From Hexactinellida sp. DTS-2022 (lineage: Eukaryota; Porifera; Hexactinellida): a stretch of DNA of 64,000 nt. Location of the stretch: the NCBI GenBank assembly GCA_028753945.1, contig JAPNXP010000008.1, positions 3,100,001 through 3,164,000 of the forward strand. Reading direction: 5' to 3'. Positions within the stretch are counted from its first letter, which is position 1. Every line of letters starts with the position of its first letter. Below, piece after piece: positions 22,401 to 31,445 of this stretch. The position numbers and the translations under genes are program-made. The notes beneath the pieces were generated by a model. That model saw only the letters and a program-made list of their open reading frames with translations. It did no database searches and was not told the DNA's origin.

Positions 22401-23966
22401 CAGCTCTGCCAACTGCACCTGGTGTCTCTCCTCAGCACCGGCGCCTGGATGAAGAACAGCGACCTAGCCACGCGCCGGCTCTCCGAGAGTCGTAGCTCCA
22501 TCGAGAGCGCCTCTGCCGCTCTCCTGCCACCAGACTACCCAGGCAGGGGGAAAAACCCGTCCATCGAGTCCCTCCACACTGCTTCGGCCAGGTCCTCTCG
22601 CGGCGGCAGCTTTCCCTGCTGCCAGGACTCCAGTCGCTACGTGGAGCTGAGGCTGGACAAGCAGGGCTCAGACTCCATCGGAATCAGTGTGGTCTCCTAC
22701 AGAATAAAGAACCCGTGGAGGTCTATCATCCTCGTGAAGTCAGTGCTGGACAACCCTGCTTTGGGGGACGGGCGGTTGGAGCCAGGCGACCAGATTGTGA
22801 AGGTAGATGACGTCAGTCTGGAGGAGCCAGGGATGACCCAGGAGCAGGCTACTCACATTCTCCTTTCCACAGGCAGGGTAGTCCACCTCAGAGTGTTGAA
22901 GAAAGAGTCCGTCAACTTGATGCTCTCCACCACAAACCTGTACTACTCGGAGAACGAGCTCTCCGACTCGGACTCCATTTCCCAGTCCAAGATATATCCA
23001 TATGCTACCATGCATCGCACTGGCTACAAAACAGCTGAGAGACAGCCCCCCGTCTCTGCGGTTAAAAACAGACACCAGCTGGCCACCCGTTACGAGGAAG
23101 AGTGCCTCTCTCCCAGGCCCTACTGCACGCAGTACCCTACCTTCCCGCGAATTCACCGAAACTCCGACTACTCGCCCTCTCTCAGAGAGAAACAGCTGCT
23201 CCTCTCGCAAGGAGATCCCTCTCACCAGTTCGACTGTTTGTTCCCAACTCCCCCTCATTCCATTGACCCCCTCCAGCCACCTAGCTACACGCTACAGCTC
23301 GTGCCTAACCCGCACTCTCATCCCCACTTCAACCCTCTCAGACAAATGCTCCCCCATCCCATCCCCTGGGACCCCGCGCCAGACCCCCTCTCCCGCCACA
23401 AGCTAGCGCCTCCCTCCCGCGGCTTGCCCGCTACCAAGGTGGACCTGCTCTCCAGGCTCAGTCGGGACGAAGTGGCTCTGGCCAGCTCCATCACGCAGCG
23501 GGAGAGAGAGCTGCAGGAGGTGAGAGCTAACATCCAGATGCTACGGAAGCAGGAGGAGACACACACGTTATCTCCCACTCTGCACGCTAAGAATGCCAGG
23601 GAACCGTCCCTATCTCAAGCCACTCATGCCTCCTTCGTGGGTTTCCAGCCTTCTACTCACTTGCAGAAGCATTCTACTGCTCCTCACCAGAGCCCCCCCG
23701 CCCTCTCGTCCCTCCAACTGCACAACTTCCCTCCCCAACACCTCCCTGCCCACAGCCCAACCGCGAGCCCGTTCTTGGGCGCCCCCCCTGACGTCATTCA
23801 GTCTGCCCTGCACTCTTCTGACAAACACGGACAAGCTAACAATACGGTCCCTGATCCCAAAGCCCTGGACCCATTTCTGCCATTTCAGTTCCAAGGCACC
23901 AATCTCTCTTACCCAATGACTCTCCAAGACAAGATGGATTTCTTCATACACAAATCAACTTCCTAA
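19434..23966 (+). CDS. AFDN: Afadin (canoe/AF-6), single-exon
   Basis: Scaffold protein that links nectin and Rap/Ras GTPases to the actin cytoskeleton at cell-cell junctions. From the first in-frame ATG the protein has 1510 aa. Domains in order: Ras-association 1 (about 50-143; LEFSGVVRFFYRDSKG, KFRPDMKMLS, RRLLSREEKPLL), a Lys-rich linker (160-180), Ras-association 2 (about 268-366; IKIYAENLIPEVPYKTLL, DYCLVQ), FHA (about 395-505), dilute/DIL domain (about 640-935; GPLAFWINNISELLHFLR), the LPEAGYSSETL...GLREFLDP segment, and PDZ (about 1068-1155) with binding loop SIGISVV and LEPGDQIVKVDDVSLEE. The tail is Pro/Ser-rich with one predicted coiled coil (RERELQEVRANIQMLRKQEE). This order is unique to afadin. 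The frame stays open 68 bp upstream of the ATG, but family similarity starts just after it. The absence of introns over 4.5 kb is unusual for afadin. G+C is far above the flanks. Confidence 0.96.
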   Translation: MDKPKIKLGTHILNSGNNCDEERARLSEIISKWNQERFKLFEISLPNHVLEFSGVVRFFYRDSKGPFNSKCIQVSSKDTCQHMIEILVEKFRPDMKMLSNPQDFSLCEIFPDGERRLLSREEKPLLSQLNWNRDEREGYFLLSQSLSPQGQGPEGSTVQAGKKEKGKKKKSKLSIKFPKSFYKTYRVGGVEGRSKSSTPAPSYLHTLSVNSSVAQPSCSSDRTSEVCSQLQGMHLMRTLSNPEGVLRKRRERKLEQIRNALKNPGTAPIKIYAENLIPEVPYKTLLVSPEDTAHDVIRCTLDKYHMERDDPSDYCLVQYSIPSGASCVTTTGRDECIVEPGDYPLHRFREHQANFPGVSVIFQLRKIDQAMRPKIIPQEVRPLPPSDSYRTRSHKRSALPCLFPMRGGKPDRQHRIQLCANDFRLLVGSRRGFNQRADKYIALEGADILPEHCVVEGYRGVCRLVPASRNGAVYVDNNLVLEPTPLTATCVVRFGKHYDFQFFLPETGPGRPANFPTHPLRGLAPNKPAETERPSSVLESRRENMGLQRVLSDGAINEFSSLQRLSLQDDAPETIFMSDGKVISLSNYSSSNIDDFLPEDLPRPLIPPARNPRSSSRVKEEPLILPATLSFSLHSICHIIDCFITEVKCHEVSFQQAPAYALYICVRSFLNGDALCDASLSERLQGMKEMLSCSASLLKATVAQSRHIPGPLAFWINNISELLHFLRRDGEVSPHCPDALAALMQLAAYAFRSLSESVCKEVEPYLSSLFSPGPGPALLETDPEPTESFLEMLWKPGGISSRLPSQVRSAHNLFAILDAVHSLVSCCNLNKEISRDLFLRLFHFIGSSLFNGLISDRSHTSPLSLSALKPRLQRLLSWTEERGVGGTAESSLCCCLQAVRLLEECRSAVDYKKAIGEATLLNSIQIKTFLEAIQSESFLPQIQDSPTQPLLLQTKISRPFKLPEAGYSSETLLGLPHGLREFLDPPIQKQLCQLHLVSLLSTGAWMKNSDLATRRLSESRSSIESASAALLPPDYPGRGKNPSIESLHTASARSSRGGSFPCCQDSSRYVELRLDKQGSDSIGISVVSYRIKNPWRSIILVKSVLDNPALGDGRLEPGDQIVKVDDVSLEEPGMTQEQATHILLSTGRVVHLRVLKKESVNLMLSTTNLYYSENELSDSDSISQSKIYPYATMHRTGYKTAERQPPVSAVKNRHQLATRYEEECLSPRPYCTQYPTFPRIHRNSDYSPSLREKQLLLSQGDPSHQFDCLFPTPPHSIDPLQPPSYTLQLVPNPHSHPHFNPLRQMLPHPIPWDPAPDPLSRHKLAPPSRGLPATKVDLLSRLSRDEVALASSITQRERELQEVRANIQMLRKQEETHTLSPTLHAKNAREPSLSQATHASFVGFQPSTHLQKHSTAPHQSPPALSSLQLHNFPPQHLPAHSPTASPFLGAPPDVIQSALHSSDKHGQANNTVPDPKALDPFLPFQFQGTNLSYPMTLQDKMDFFIHKSTS

Positions 23967-24601
23967 CATCTGAATTATCTCGCATGAATATAAAGATTTC
24001 TCAATTCATATTTCTTTAAAAGCGTTCCTTTCTCATTGGACTGGGGAATCATTTGAATCTAATTCACTTTGGAATTGAGGCTCAGTTTGTGTGCATATTA
24101 AATTAATCTACCTCAGGTGCTACATCTTATACCTAGCTACATCTCCACTGACTACAGGAGAACGTTGCCTACGAATGTTAAGAGACAATAATTAATTACT
24201 GTATACATTTTTGTATTATAGTATATAGGTACAGAGGTTAAGAATTCAGTTAAAATGGAGAGTTTCCAAATTTTTGTGACTGATTCTCGACCCATATCAT
24301 AAAAGACGAAACTAATAATCTCAAATTTGTACTTCAAATCAAGAGTTTTTAGTAGAACACTTAAAATTTTTTTAGATTCCAACCATTTCGTATCCCTTGT
24401 ACATACATATTACAAGAGTCATAATATACCGCATCTAACTTCGGTTAATTAAGTACTACAGTCGAAACTGGTTTATTCTAACTCGGGTTATTCTAACTTA
24501 TAGGTTTATTCTAACAATTAGTAATGCAATCTTTTGTAAGAAATTCCAACTATACTGTATTTTTCATCGGTTTTTTTCTTACTATTATTATCTGAAAAGA
24601 A
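23967..24601. other. Intergenic region AFDN-PGPEP1 with a possible small MITE
   Basis: AT-rich. A 99-bp segment at 24459-24557 starts CAGTCGAAACTGG and ends ATACTG, with TA on both sides and repeated TTATTCTAAC words. Its termini match only partly, so a decayed pogo-like MITE is plausible, not proven. No gene. Confidence 0.4.
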
Positions 24602-24658
24602 ATGCTTAGAAAAAACCGGTTTGAACTGTATTATTATTTAATCTTAGTAAATAGTTTG

Positions 24659-25282
24659 ATGGCAGAAGATAAGAAAGTGGTTAGGATGATAATGACTGGG
24701 TTCGGTCCCTTCATGAACATCGATTTCAATCCCAGCTGGAAGGTAGTGGTAGAGGCCCAGAAGCTGCTCGCAGGCAACAAGGACCTGGAGCTGGTATGTG
24801 TGGAGGAGCTGCAGGTCGTGTATGACCACGTGAGCAAGAGGCTGAGAGAGATGCACACAGAGTTCAAACCGGACTTAGCTATTCACGTTGGAGTAGCTAA
24901 GGGCTATCAATTTATAACAATTGAACGTCAATCCGTGCGCTCTGGGTATGACTATGAAGATATTAAGGGAGAGATTCCTCCGGGAAATATGGCTGCGAGT
25001 GATGCTTATATCCAACCGAACGAATGTCTGGTTAGCTCAATAAACACTAAAGAAATACACGAGCAGTGCTCTGCTAAGCTATCTGGGCAAATTGGGTTTC
25101 AACTTTCTAATGACCCAGGGCTGTATCTATGTGGATTCTGCTACTACACTTCTCTGCACTTAAACGCCTCTTCTCTCTTCATTCATATTCCCGATGAAGA
25201 CGAGCCTTATAGCATTGCAGAAATGACCAAAGCGGTAGTGCTAATTGTGGAGCACGCGGTTGGACAGATTAAACATAAATGA
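24659..25282 (+). CDS. PGPEP1: Pyroglutamyl-peptidase 1 (peptidase family C15)
   Basis: Cytosolic cysteine peptidase that removes N-terminal pyroglutamate from peptides. Starting at the second in-frame ATG (24659) gives 207 aa, matching the family (human about 209) and placing TGFGPF near residue 13; an upstream ATG at 24602 would add 19 residues with no family counterpart. The catalytic triad is visible: Glu89 in TIERQS, Cys158 in LYLCGFCYYTSL and His176 in FIHIP. HVGV near 76-79 is a family motif. No introns. It lies about 0.7 kb downstream of AFDN on the same strand. The substrate loop (SGYDYEDIKGEIPPGN) differs from vertebrates, so the exact preference is not known. Confidence 0.94.
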   Translation: MAEDKKVVRMIMTGFGPFMNIDFNPSWKVVVEAQKLLAGNKDLELVCVEELQVVYDHVSKRLREMHTEFKPDLAIHVGVAKGYQFITIERQSVRSGYDYEDIKGEIPPGNMAASDAYIQPNECLVSSINTKEIHEQCSAKLSGQIGFQLSNDPGLYLCGFCYYTSLHLNASSLFIHIPDEDEPYSIAEMTKAVVLIVEHAVGQIKHK

Positions 25283-25470
25283 GTTCTATCTGTCTCTTCT
25301 CCCTTTTATTTTATTTTTTTGCTATTTTACTTTTGATTGTGGATATCTCGACACGGCAACAGTGTAACTATTCTTAGTAGCTTGTAGTAACCAGACATTT
25401 TATTACACATTTATTAATATTGTGTGTTGAACTATCTCTAGTATTGGGTTAAAAGTTTACTTAATTTTGG
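25283..25470. other. 3' flank of PGPEP1, nothing recognised
   Basis: Short AT-rich stretch between the gene and the nested transposon block; presumably the 3' UTR. Confidence 0.35.
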
Positions 25471-25483
25471 GCTGAAACGAATA

Positions 25484-26386
25484 CCGTACTTACTCGAATA
25501 ATAGCCTAGGCCATTATTGTTTTTTTAATGAATTTTCGAGAATATTTCACTTTAAAATAATTACAATTTATGAATTACTTTCGCGCTTCGCGAGAGAACA
25601 GAACCGCACACCAAACGCTTCGCGGTTGTGTGTGGTTTATACACTTCTAGCATTGATTATACTACGATTGCTCTGTCGTTCTCGACGTGTTACAGTCGGC
25701 ACTTCGTGCTTCGCGAAGGAGAAAACTATTAATTTTTTATTTATTACCATGATGACGTCATATTTTGACAATGAGTAAGCATATTTGCCATTTTGGGTAG
25801 GGGATATATATGTTGTATCAATCTATTAAATTTTATATTTTCACGTTTTATCTTCACTAAATTTTCATGTTTCTACTCATGGAGTATGAGTTATAAGCAA
25901 TTAGGTGGATTTTCACACTTTCAAAAAGGTGACAATGACGTCATAATTCCATGGTGGGTGTGAATTTTCGTTCAAGACTCGAACTTGTCCCAGCCAGACC
26001 TAAAATACTCCTGCATACCAAAAATCAGCCCTGTGGGTATTGTAGTTTCTTCAATAAATTCTGTACAAACAAATATATATATACTATATACACAAAGATT
26101 AATTGTGTTTTATTAATAGTATAGATCAGCGATTCCCAACCTTTTTCAACCGTGGACCCCCTATAGTCATTCTGTGGACCCCCTCCCATTGACCGTAATA
26201 CATTTTGTGGACCCCTTACAGCCATCCGTGGACGGTGTACCCCAGGTTGGGAACCACTGTATAGTATAGATAATATAAGTTGATAATCTTATTGAGACTT
26301 ATATTAGATAAAGATGTTTACTCCGGGCAGCGGTAACAAATTTGTATTTGCTACTTTGGGGGGGGCTACTTTTCGAGTATATATGG
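25484..26386. mobile_element. TA-flanked composite element nested in a hAT MITE
   Basis: Inverted termini CCGTACTTACTCGAATAATA and the complement of CTACTTTTCGAGTATATATG, with TA at 25482-25483 and 26387-26388. Inside is a reversed Helitron-like family A copy (about 25580-26126), marked by CGCTTCGCGG, the inverted GTGTGGTTTATAC segment and AATGACGTCATAA, followed by a hAT MITE (26127-26260). Three layers of insertion can be read. Confidence 0.66.
26127..26260. mobile_element. hAT-type MITE
   Basis: Starts CAGCGATTCCCAACCTTTTT and ends GGTTGGGAACCACTG(T), the classic hAT terminal sequence. The direct repeat ATAGTATAGAT lies on both sides (26116-26126 and 26261-26271). The interior repeats GTGGACCCCCT. 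Non-coding. Confidence 0.75.
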
Positions 26387-26506
26387 TATTCGAAATGCAA
26401 CGAACGAACCTTTTTCTAAACGTTGAATATTCGTTCGTTTTGAAGACTAAGTATTAAATCAAATTCAAGACTCAAATTTTAATGGAAATTAGTTTTTTGT
26501 TATACG

Positions 26507-26628
26507 TACCTTATTATAGGAAATTATCGCGCATGAAATTAACCGAATTCTCCAATTCGCGTTAATTTAATGGAGCGTTAATTTCCGTCGTATTAATTTC
26601 ATGGCGCGTTAATTTCCTATAATAAGGT
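26507..26628. mobile_element. Palindromic MITE, ACCTTATTATAGG termini, copy 1
   Basis: Inverted ends TACCTTATTATAGGAAATTA and TAATTTCCTATAATAAGGT; the interior repeats TCGCGTTAATTT and CATGGCGCGTTAA. Matches the copy at 26727-26821. Confidence 0.7.
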
Positions 26629-26726
26629 CATTAGACTAGGACAGAATATATCCGGGAGTATAATTAGGCTAGGACATAATATACCCAGGAGTATAATTAG
26701 ACTAGGACATTATATACTCGGGGGTA
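26629..26726. repeat. Three-copy ~33-bp minisatellite
   Basis: Three tandem units of GACTAGGACATAATATAC plus CAGGAGTATAATTA with small changes, exactly filling the space between two related MITEs. Confidence 0.8.
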
Positions 26727-26821
26727 TACCTTATTATAGGGAATTAACGCACCATGACATTAACGCGAATTGCTCCAATTCGCGTTAATTTCATGGCGCG
26801 TTAATTTCCTATAATAAGGTA
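26727..26821. mobile_element. Palindromic MITE, ACCTTATTATAGG termini, copy 2
   Basis: Ends TACCTTATTATAGGGAATTA and TAATTTCCTATAATAAGGTA, with CGCGTTAATTTCATGGCGCG inside. Same family as 26507-26628. Confidence 0.72.
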
Positions 26822-27119
26822 TGTTACAATATTTTAATCTTAGTTACAAAGTAGACTTAAATAGACACTACTATACAAAATCATGTTTATGTCCAAAAGT
26901 AGTAAACAAATATTCGTTTCAGTCTAATATTCGATTAACCACTGCAATGACTATTTTTTTACAATTACAAAACTATAAACTCACAATCGTGCTGTGTCTG
27001 AGGACCCATCATACTAATTATACTTTTTCTTAATATATCATCATATTTTTCTCTGCAGACCTTATATAGAAGCGGACATCGACAAAGCTTTTCATTTAAT
27101 TAATTAATTCACAATGTAT

Positions 27120-27391
27120 ACTGTATTTCCCTGAATAAGCACCAGGCGCTTGAAATTGCGTCGGGTCAATAAAAATGACATTGGTATGATAATTTTTTCA
27201 CACATTGGTATGATAATTTTTTCACACATTGGTTGATAACGAGTGTAATTCCATTGATTTTGGCTACTTCGGTATGTATGTTGTCGTTGAGAACCATTAG
27301 AACCGACCTAATATTATTTTCTGGATTTTTCAAAAAAATTTTTGGATAAATTTGGTTCACGAAGACAATAAGCGCCGAAGCAATACGGTAC
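27120..27391. mobile_element. Probable MITE with degenerate inverted ends
   Basis: ACTGTATTTCCCTGAATAAG with AGGCGCTTG at the left faces AAGCGCCGAAGCAATACGGT at the right. The interior has a 26-bp direct duplication (GGTATGATAATTTTTTCACA). No coding capacity. Confidence 0.45.
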
Positions 27392-27947
27392 CTACTATGT
27401 ATTATTTGAATTTATTTCCTATTGTACTAAGTTTCGCTCCAAAATATGCTGGTTTATGTAATAAATATTTACGATCATCAGTTTCGTGACAGTTCAATGC
27501 CGCTATCAACAGACCCCGAGAATTGTATACTATACCTCTGTGGGCACCCCTGCACAAATATAATATTACGTCATGTCAATTATTTTGTTGTAAATAATTT
27601 TAGGGTGTCTCTCGGATTATAGTTGTAATGTTCAGCTTTGTCTGTTGGAGCCACAGTAGTTTTGGAGAGATTAGCTTCTTTTCAAAATAAATTAATTAAG
27701 TAGAGACAAATTAATAACTAATGGACAGGGTTGGAAAAATCATGATTTTTTATATTATTTTCCGATTTTTTTTGATGATTTTATTTTATTAATCAAATTT
27801 ACCTGTTAAAAATCATTCTCTACTTTTATTTAAAACATTTGCTTTACATATCTGTACGTAGTTCACGACATTTTTAATCATTCTTCTTTATTAATTGTGG
27901 TTAAATAACTAAATACTTATCACAAAGTGATGGTAATAAACTAAATA

Positions 27948-28121
27948 CAGTCGAAATCGGATTATTTTGTCCAATTCTTTTCATGGATAATTCGACAAAA
28001 TAATCCGATAAGACAAATAAACCCGGTGGGATATCCATGCAAAATGGTATATATATCATAATTTTCCTCGAATATTAGGACAAAATAGTCCGATAAAACA
28101 AAAATAATCCGATTTCGACTG
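27948..28121. mobile_element. TA-flanked MITE (pogo-like) nested in the hAT relic
   Basis: A 174-bp element with inverted ends CAGTCGAAATCGGATTATTT and AAATAATCCGATTTCGACTG (one internal indel), flanked by TA at 27946-27947 and 28122-28123. It repeats GACAAAATAATCCGATAA inside. Non-coding. Confidence 0.8.
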
Positions 28122-28183
28122 TACCAACAAATAATCAACTACTCTATCTAAATGTCCATCAATCTAAAATGATGCGATTATTT

Positions 28184-29825
28184 ATTTATTTATCCGTATT
28201 TAGCAGCTTGTATATAAATACAAGCTTTCCTGCTTTACCAGTTCCAACTTCCAAGCCTTTCCTCACTTTTGGGTGAACAAAACCGAAAGTTGAGAAAATT
28301 CTCTCAATTCCAGCAGTCGATGTATTAGCGCCAAGTACCTGGAGAGTGGCGACACAACTTGATCACGTCACTTTCAAGATGGCTCTTCTGAGATTCCCAC
28401 CATGTGAGAGGCGATACAGATTTTACTAGTTCATCCCTGAACATGTAGGACTTGAATGGACCATTTTGAGCCCGGAAATTGAGAACTGTGGGTAAACATG
28501 TTTCATAATCCATGCTACATAATTTCAGGGCTGTATCGATCTGATTAACTGACAAGTTTCTGCCCATGAACCGTGGATCCAGAATATTTGCTAGGTAATG
28601 TGCAGCGGCGAGTGCCTGATTGGAGCGTTTTCCACTTTCTGCGAAACAGCCAACGGTTGTGATGAAGCCATGTCTTCGCTCAATCTTTTCCAGTCTTCAA
28701 CTGCTTCACTCTGCTTGCAACTATCACTTTGCACTTTAGCTAGAGCAATAGCGATAGGCTTCATACGTTTGAGATAGTCCTCAGCATTTCTCTTAATACT
28801 AAGGTCCTGCACTTTCCTCGCGACTATAACATCAATACTGTCACGGTGTTCCTCGCACACTGAGTATTGTCGCCCAGTTATCCAGATAACTTTGCAGACA
28901 ATCCGCGAGAGTATCCCAACAAATTTCAAGTGGTAGCGCAGATTCTTGCCCCCAGCAACTTTGTACTATGCTGCAGGAAGATGGGTATTCCGAAAGTATT
29001 TTACAATCTGAATAATATGTTCTTTCACGCCGGGTATCTCCACATCTTTGGCTAAAATATTAAAATAGTGTGCTGAACAACCGTAGCAAATGATGTTGCT
29101 ATCGGGAGTAATGCTGTCAGCTTCCAGTTGTCTCCGCATTTTCACCATATTAGATGCATTGTCTGTGACAAAAGTCTCCACTTTACAACCGAAACGCTGT
29201 TCTGTCGATGTCATGGCAGACATTGCTACTACCTCTAGATATTCAGCTGTGTGGACATGACCTGATGTATCTACAGTTTCGGTGAGATAGCTTTCCCCAT
29301 CAGGAGTAGTCACTGAGACACAGACGATCGGTTCGTTGTGGATATTACTCCATCCATCTAACATCATAGATACAATCTGATCCGCAAGTCGTTCTTTGCA
29401 GTCAGATTACATGGAAAGTGGAAACGTACAAGTCATCGAGTAGACCATCACTAATCTCGTGTCAACTGGGTGGCTGATAACCTGGATTGTTTCAAATATT
29501 TGGGGTGTTCCACAATGGAGAAGGGCGAGTTAGTAGCATAAACGAAACGTGCTATTTGGAGATCGATGGCGGCTTTCTCATTCCCTGATGTCTGCATAGC
29601 GAAGTTATCCATTCTAGGCACAACAGGTTTGTGTCTCTTTGCTGGTGGATCCAGTCTGATCGGTGAAGTTGCACGTTCCCTCTCTGCCAAATTGACGATA
29701 TCAGGTTTGGGTGTGTTTGGATGATTACTAACATATGTGGTCAGATTGATAGCAGCAGTACAATCTATATTGTTGTCTAGCAACAAGCCCTTGCAATTCC
29801 TTCCCACATTTATTGAATTTTGCAC
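28184..29825 (-). pseudogene. hAT transposase pseudogene (DUF659 / hAT C-terminal type)
   Basis: Four consecutive frame segments on the minus strand together resemble a hAT transposase: DLQIARFVYATNSPFSIVEHP (near 29525), LDGWSNIHNEPIV and TDNASNMVKMRRQLE (29367-29100), CEEHRDSID and IKRNAEDYLKRMKPIAIALA (28870-28750), PLTWWESQK (near 28400), and a C-terminal STAGIERIFSTFGFVHPKV dimerisation segment (near 28300) in another frame. At least three frame breaks separate them, so it cannot make a full transposase. Confidence 0.82.
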
Positions 29826-30281
29826 GACACCCAGTTATACCCGGCTATTTTATCTTGTCAAAATACAACCAAACAATGTCATGCCTTCGGCCACTCATAT
29901 TCAAACAGTCAATTAATTAAGTGTTGTTTGAAAAAAATGGCATAATAATCAAAATTGAGAGTAAAGCGTTTTATCAGAACCACATATGATATACGTACTA
30001 CATATTTAAATAAGTTATATGTTATAAGTCCCAGAAGTAGGTGTGTTCAAGTAACAAGACATTGAGGAATTGTTCTGCTTAGGGTGTAGCTGACTAAAGA
30101 TTATTATTTAACAGGGAAATTACGAATCCAAAAATGACATTATATGAAGGTATTGGTATTAAATTTCTTTTTTTAAATCACAAAATCATGATTTTAGGGT
30201 GATTTTAATCAACAACCCTGCCAATGGGATATTATTGATGGGCTAATTCTTGCCAGCTCTCTCACACTTCATTGTTAGGAT

Positions 30282-31445
30282 ATGCAGCCATTCAGGAAGT
30301 CCCCTCAGCACAACACCAGCACAAGCACTGCGATTAACGATTCTACGATGCTCGAGTACGAGGAGTACAGAATGTCTCTCTTCCCCGGACTGCGAGAAAT
30401 CGCCAGCATTCAGGATAGGGTGCTGCTTCTGCGGGACAAGGTGGAGTACCCCTCCCTCTACTGCACGGAGCAGGACGCGCAGGCGGGGGCTGCTCTCTTG
30501 AGGCGCATGCAGACCGATCTGGAGACCTCCCAGGAGCAACTCAGAGATGCGGACATACAGGGAAAGTTAGCTAGAATCAGTGGCGACATTACAGAGTTTA
30601 ACCGGATGCGGGAGTCAACGCAGTCGCGGTACAGGCGAGCAGAGGAGCGTCTGGTTGAGTTGGGGTTCGCCCCTCCTGCCAGACCTGCCCTCCCGCTCCA
30701 ACCCACGAACTCATTTCCTCCTAATAGAGCACGAAATGACGCCTCCTTTATAAAGGAATTTCCTTCTAACATCAACCTCCCGGTCATATCTCCCTCCCCC
30801 ATCCCCGCGGAGGCCGCGGAGCTCTTTCAGGCCGCGGTAACGCCCGAGCTGTTCCGGAAGCTGGCCAAGCAGTCCAGCGCGGGGGCTGACCACGTCAGGG
30901 CTGTCATGGGGAGCAGTGCCTCTAGCATAGAGACCTGCCCGCGTAACGAGCCTGCTAGAGATATGCAGATGACTCTAGCCGGCCCCATCAGAGCTGAGAG
31001 ACAGATCCCGGCTCCTCTAACGGAGAGTCCCGTCTGTCTCCGGGAGTTTAAGTTCCCAGCTACTCCCACTCAGAGCCGATTAATCACACCACAGCTACAA
31101 GCACCCGGGGCTACTAGCAACCTGGTCACTGCACACAGCAGGCCTCTAACTAGTGATGTGATAGAGCCGAGATACAACCCTATCACAGAGAGTCAATACA
31201 GCGACCTGCCTAGTTTCATTGTTAAGCACGTTTCTCTTTCGGAGCTGAACACAGCCCTCACTAGGTTCCGGGAAATAGCTCAGGGGCCCGGTACCGCCTC
31301 GAGAGAGGCGGGACAGCTCAGTGACCAGGAGCTGGCCGACGAAGTAGGCTCTGTATCGAAGCTGAGTCTCATTAAACTAGCTCTGCAGAAGCTCAAACTA
31401 ATGCAGTTAGTTCCTGGGGAGGAAGCTGTCTACTTGATACATTAA
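30282..31445 (+). CDS. SKA3-like kinetochore protein (tentative), 387 aa
   Basis: Complete ATG-TAA frame, G+C-rich, no introns seen. Residues about 23-125 are strongly helical (LFPGLREIASIQDRVLLLRD ... YRRAEERLVELGF-APP), resembling the N-terminal coiled coil of SKA3, where a helix ends in a similar Gly-aromatic-x-Pro turn. The middle (130-300) is Pro/Ser/Thr-rich and probably disordered. The last ~80 residues form a compact domain (LPSFIVKHVSLSELNTALTR ... LSLIKLALQKLKLMQLVPGE). SKA3 works with SKA1/SKA2 to hold kinetochores on spindle microtubules. The match rests on layout and a few motifs, so the name is tentative; another coiled-coil mitotic protein is possible. A later Met at residue 23 could be the start. 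Confidence 0.55.
   Translation: MQPFRKSPQHNTSTSTAINDSTMLEYEEYRMSLFPGLREIASIQDRVLLLRDKVEYPSLYCTEQDAQAGAALLRRMQTDLETSQEQLRDADIQGKLARISGDITEFNRMRESTQSRYRRAEERLVELGFAPPARPALPLQPTNSFPPNRARNDASFIKEFPSNINLPVISPSPIPAEAAELFQAAVTPELFRKLAKQSSAGADHVRAVMGSSASSIETCPRNEPARDMQMTLAGPIRAERQIPAPLTESPVCLREFKFPATPTQSRLITPQLQAPGATSNLVTAHSRPLTSDVIEPRYNPITESQYSDLPSFIVKHVSLSELNTALTRFREIAQGPGTASREAGQLSDQELADEVGSVSKLSLIKLALQKLKLMQLVPGEEAVYLIH

Larger units (their letters stand above)
25471..26500 (-). mobile_element. hAT-type MITE relic, split by a younger insertion
   Basis: GGGCTGAAACGAATA (25470-25483) and TTCGAAATGCAACGAACGAA (from 26388) together match, in order, one end of the element at 45839-46245. The 903-bp insertion between them explains the gap. 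The far end is not clear and probably lost. Confidence 0.68.
27726..30220 (-). mobile_element. hAT transposon relic with decayed transposase
   Basis: About 2.5 kb with ends CAGGGTTGGAAAAATCATGA and TTTTAATCAACAACCCTG (inverted CAGGGTTG). The flanking 8 bp are CTAATGGA (27718-27725) and CCAATGGG (30221-30228), six of eight matching, as expected for an old hAT duplication. It contains the broken transposase and a nested MITE at 27948-28121. Confidence 0.78.

Noticed and set aside
24602-24658. Upstream ATG of PGPEP1 as the true start
   Set aside because: It adds 19 residues absent from the family; the ATG at 24659 gives the standard length. Not fully excluded.
28184-29825. hAT ORFs as a domesticated host gene
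   Set aside because: At least three frame breaks, and the segment lies between recognisable transposon ends.
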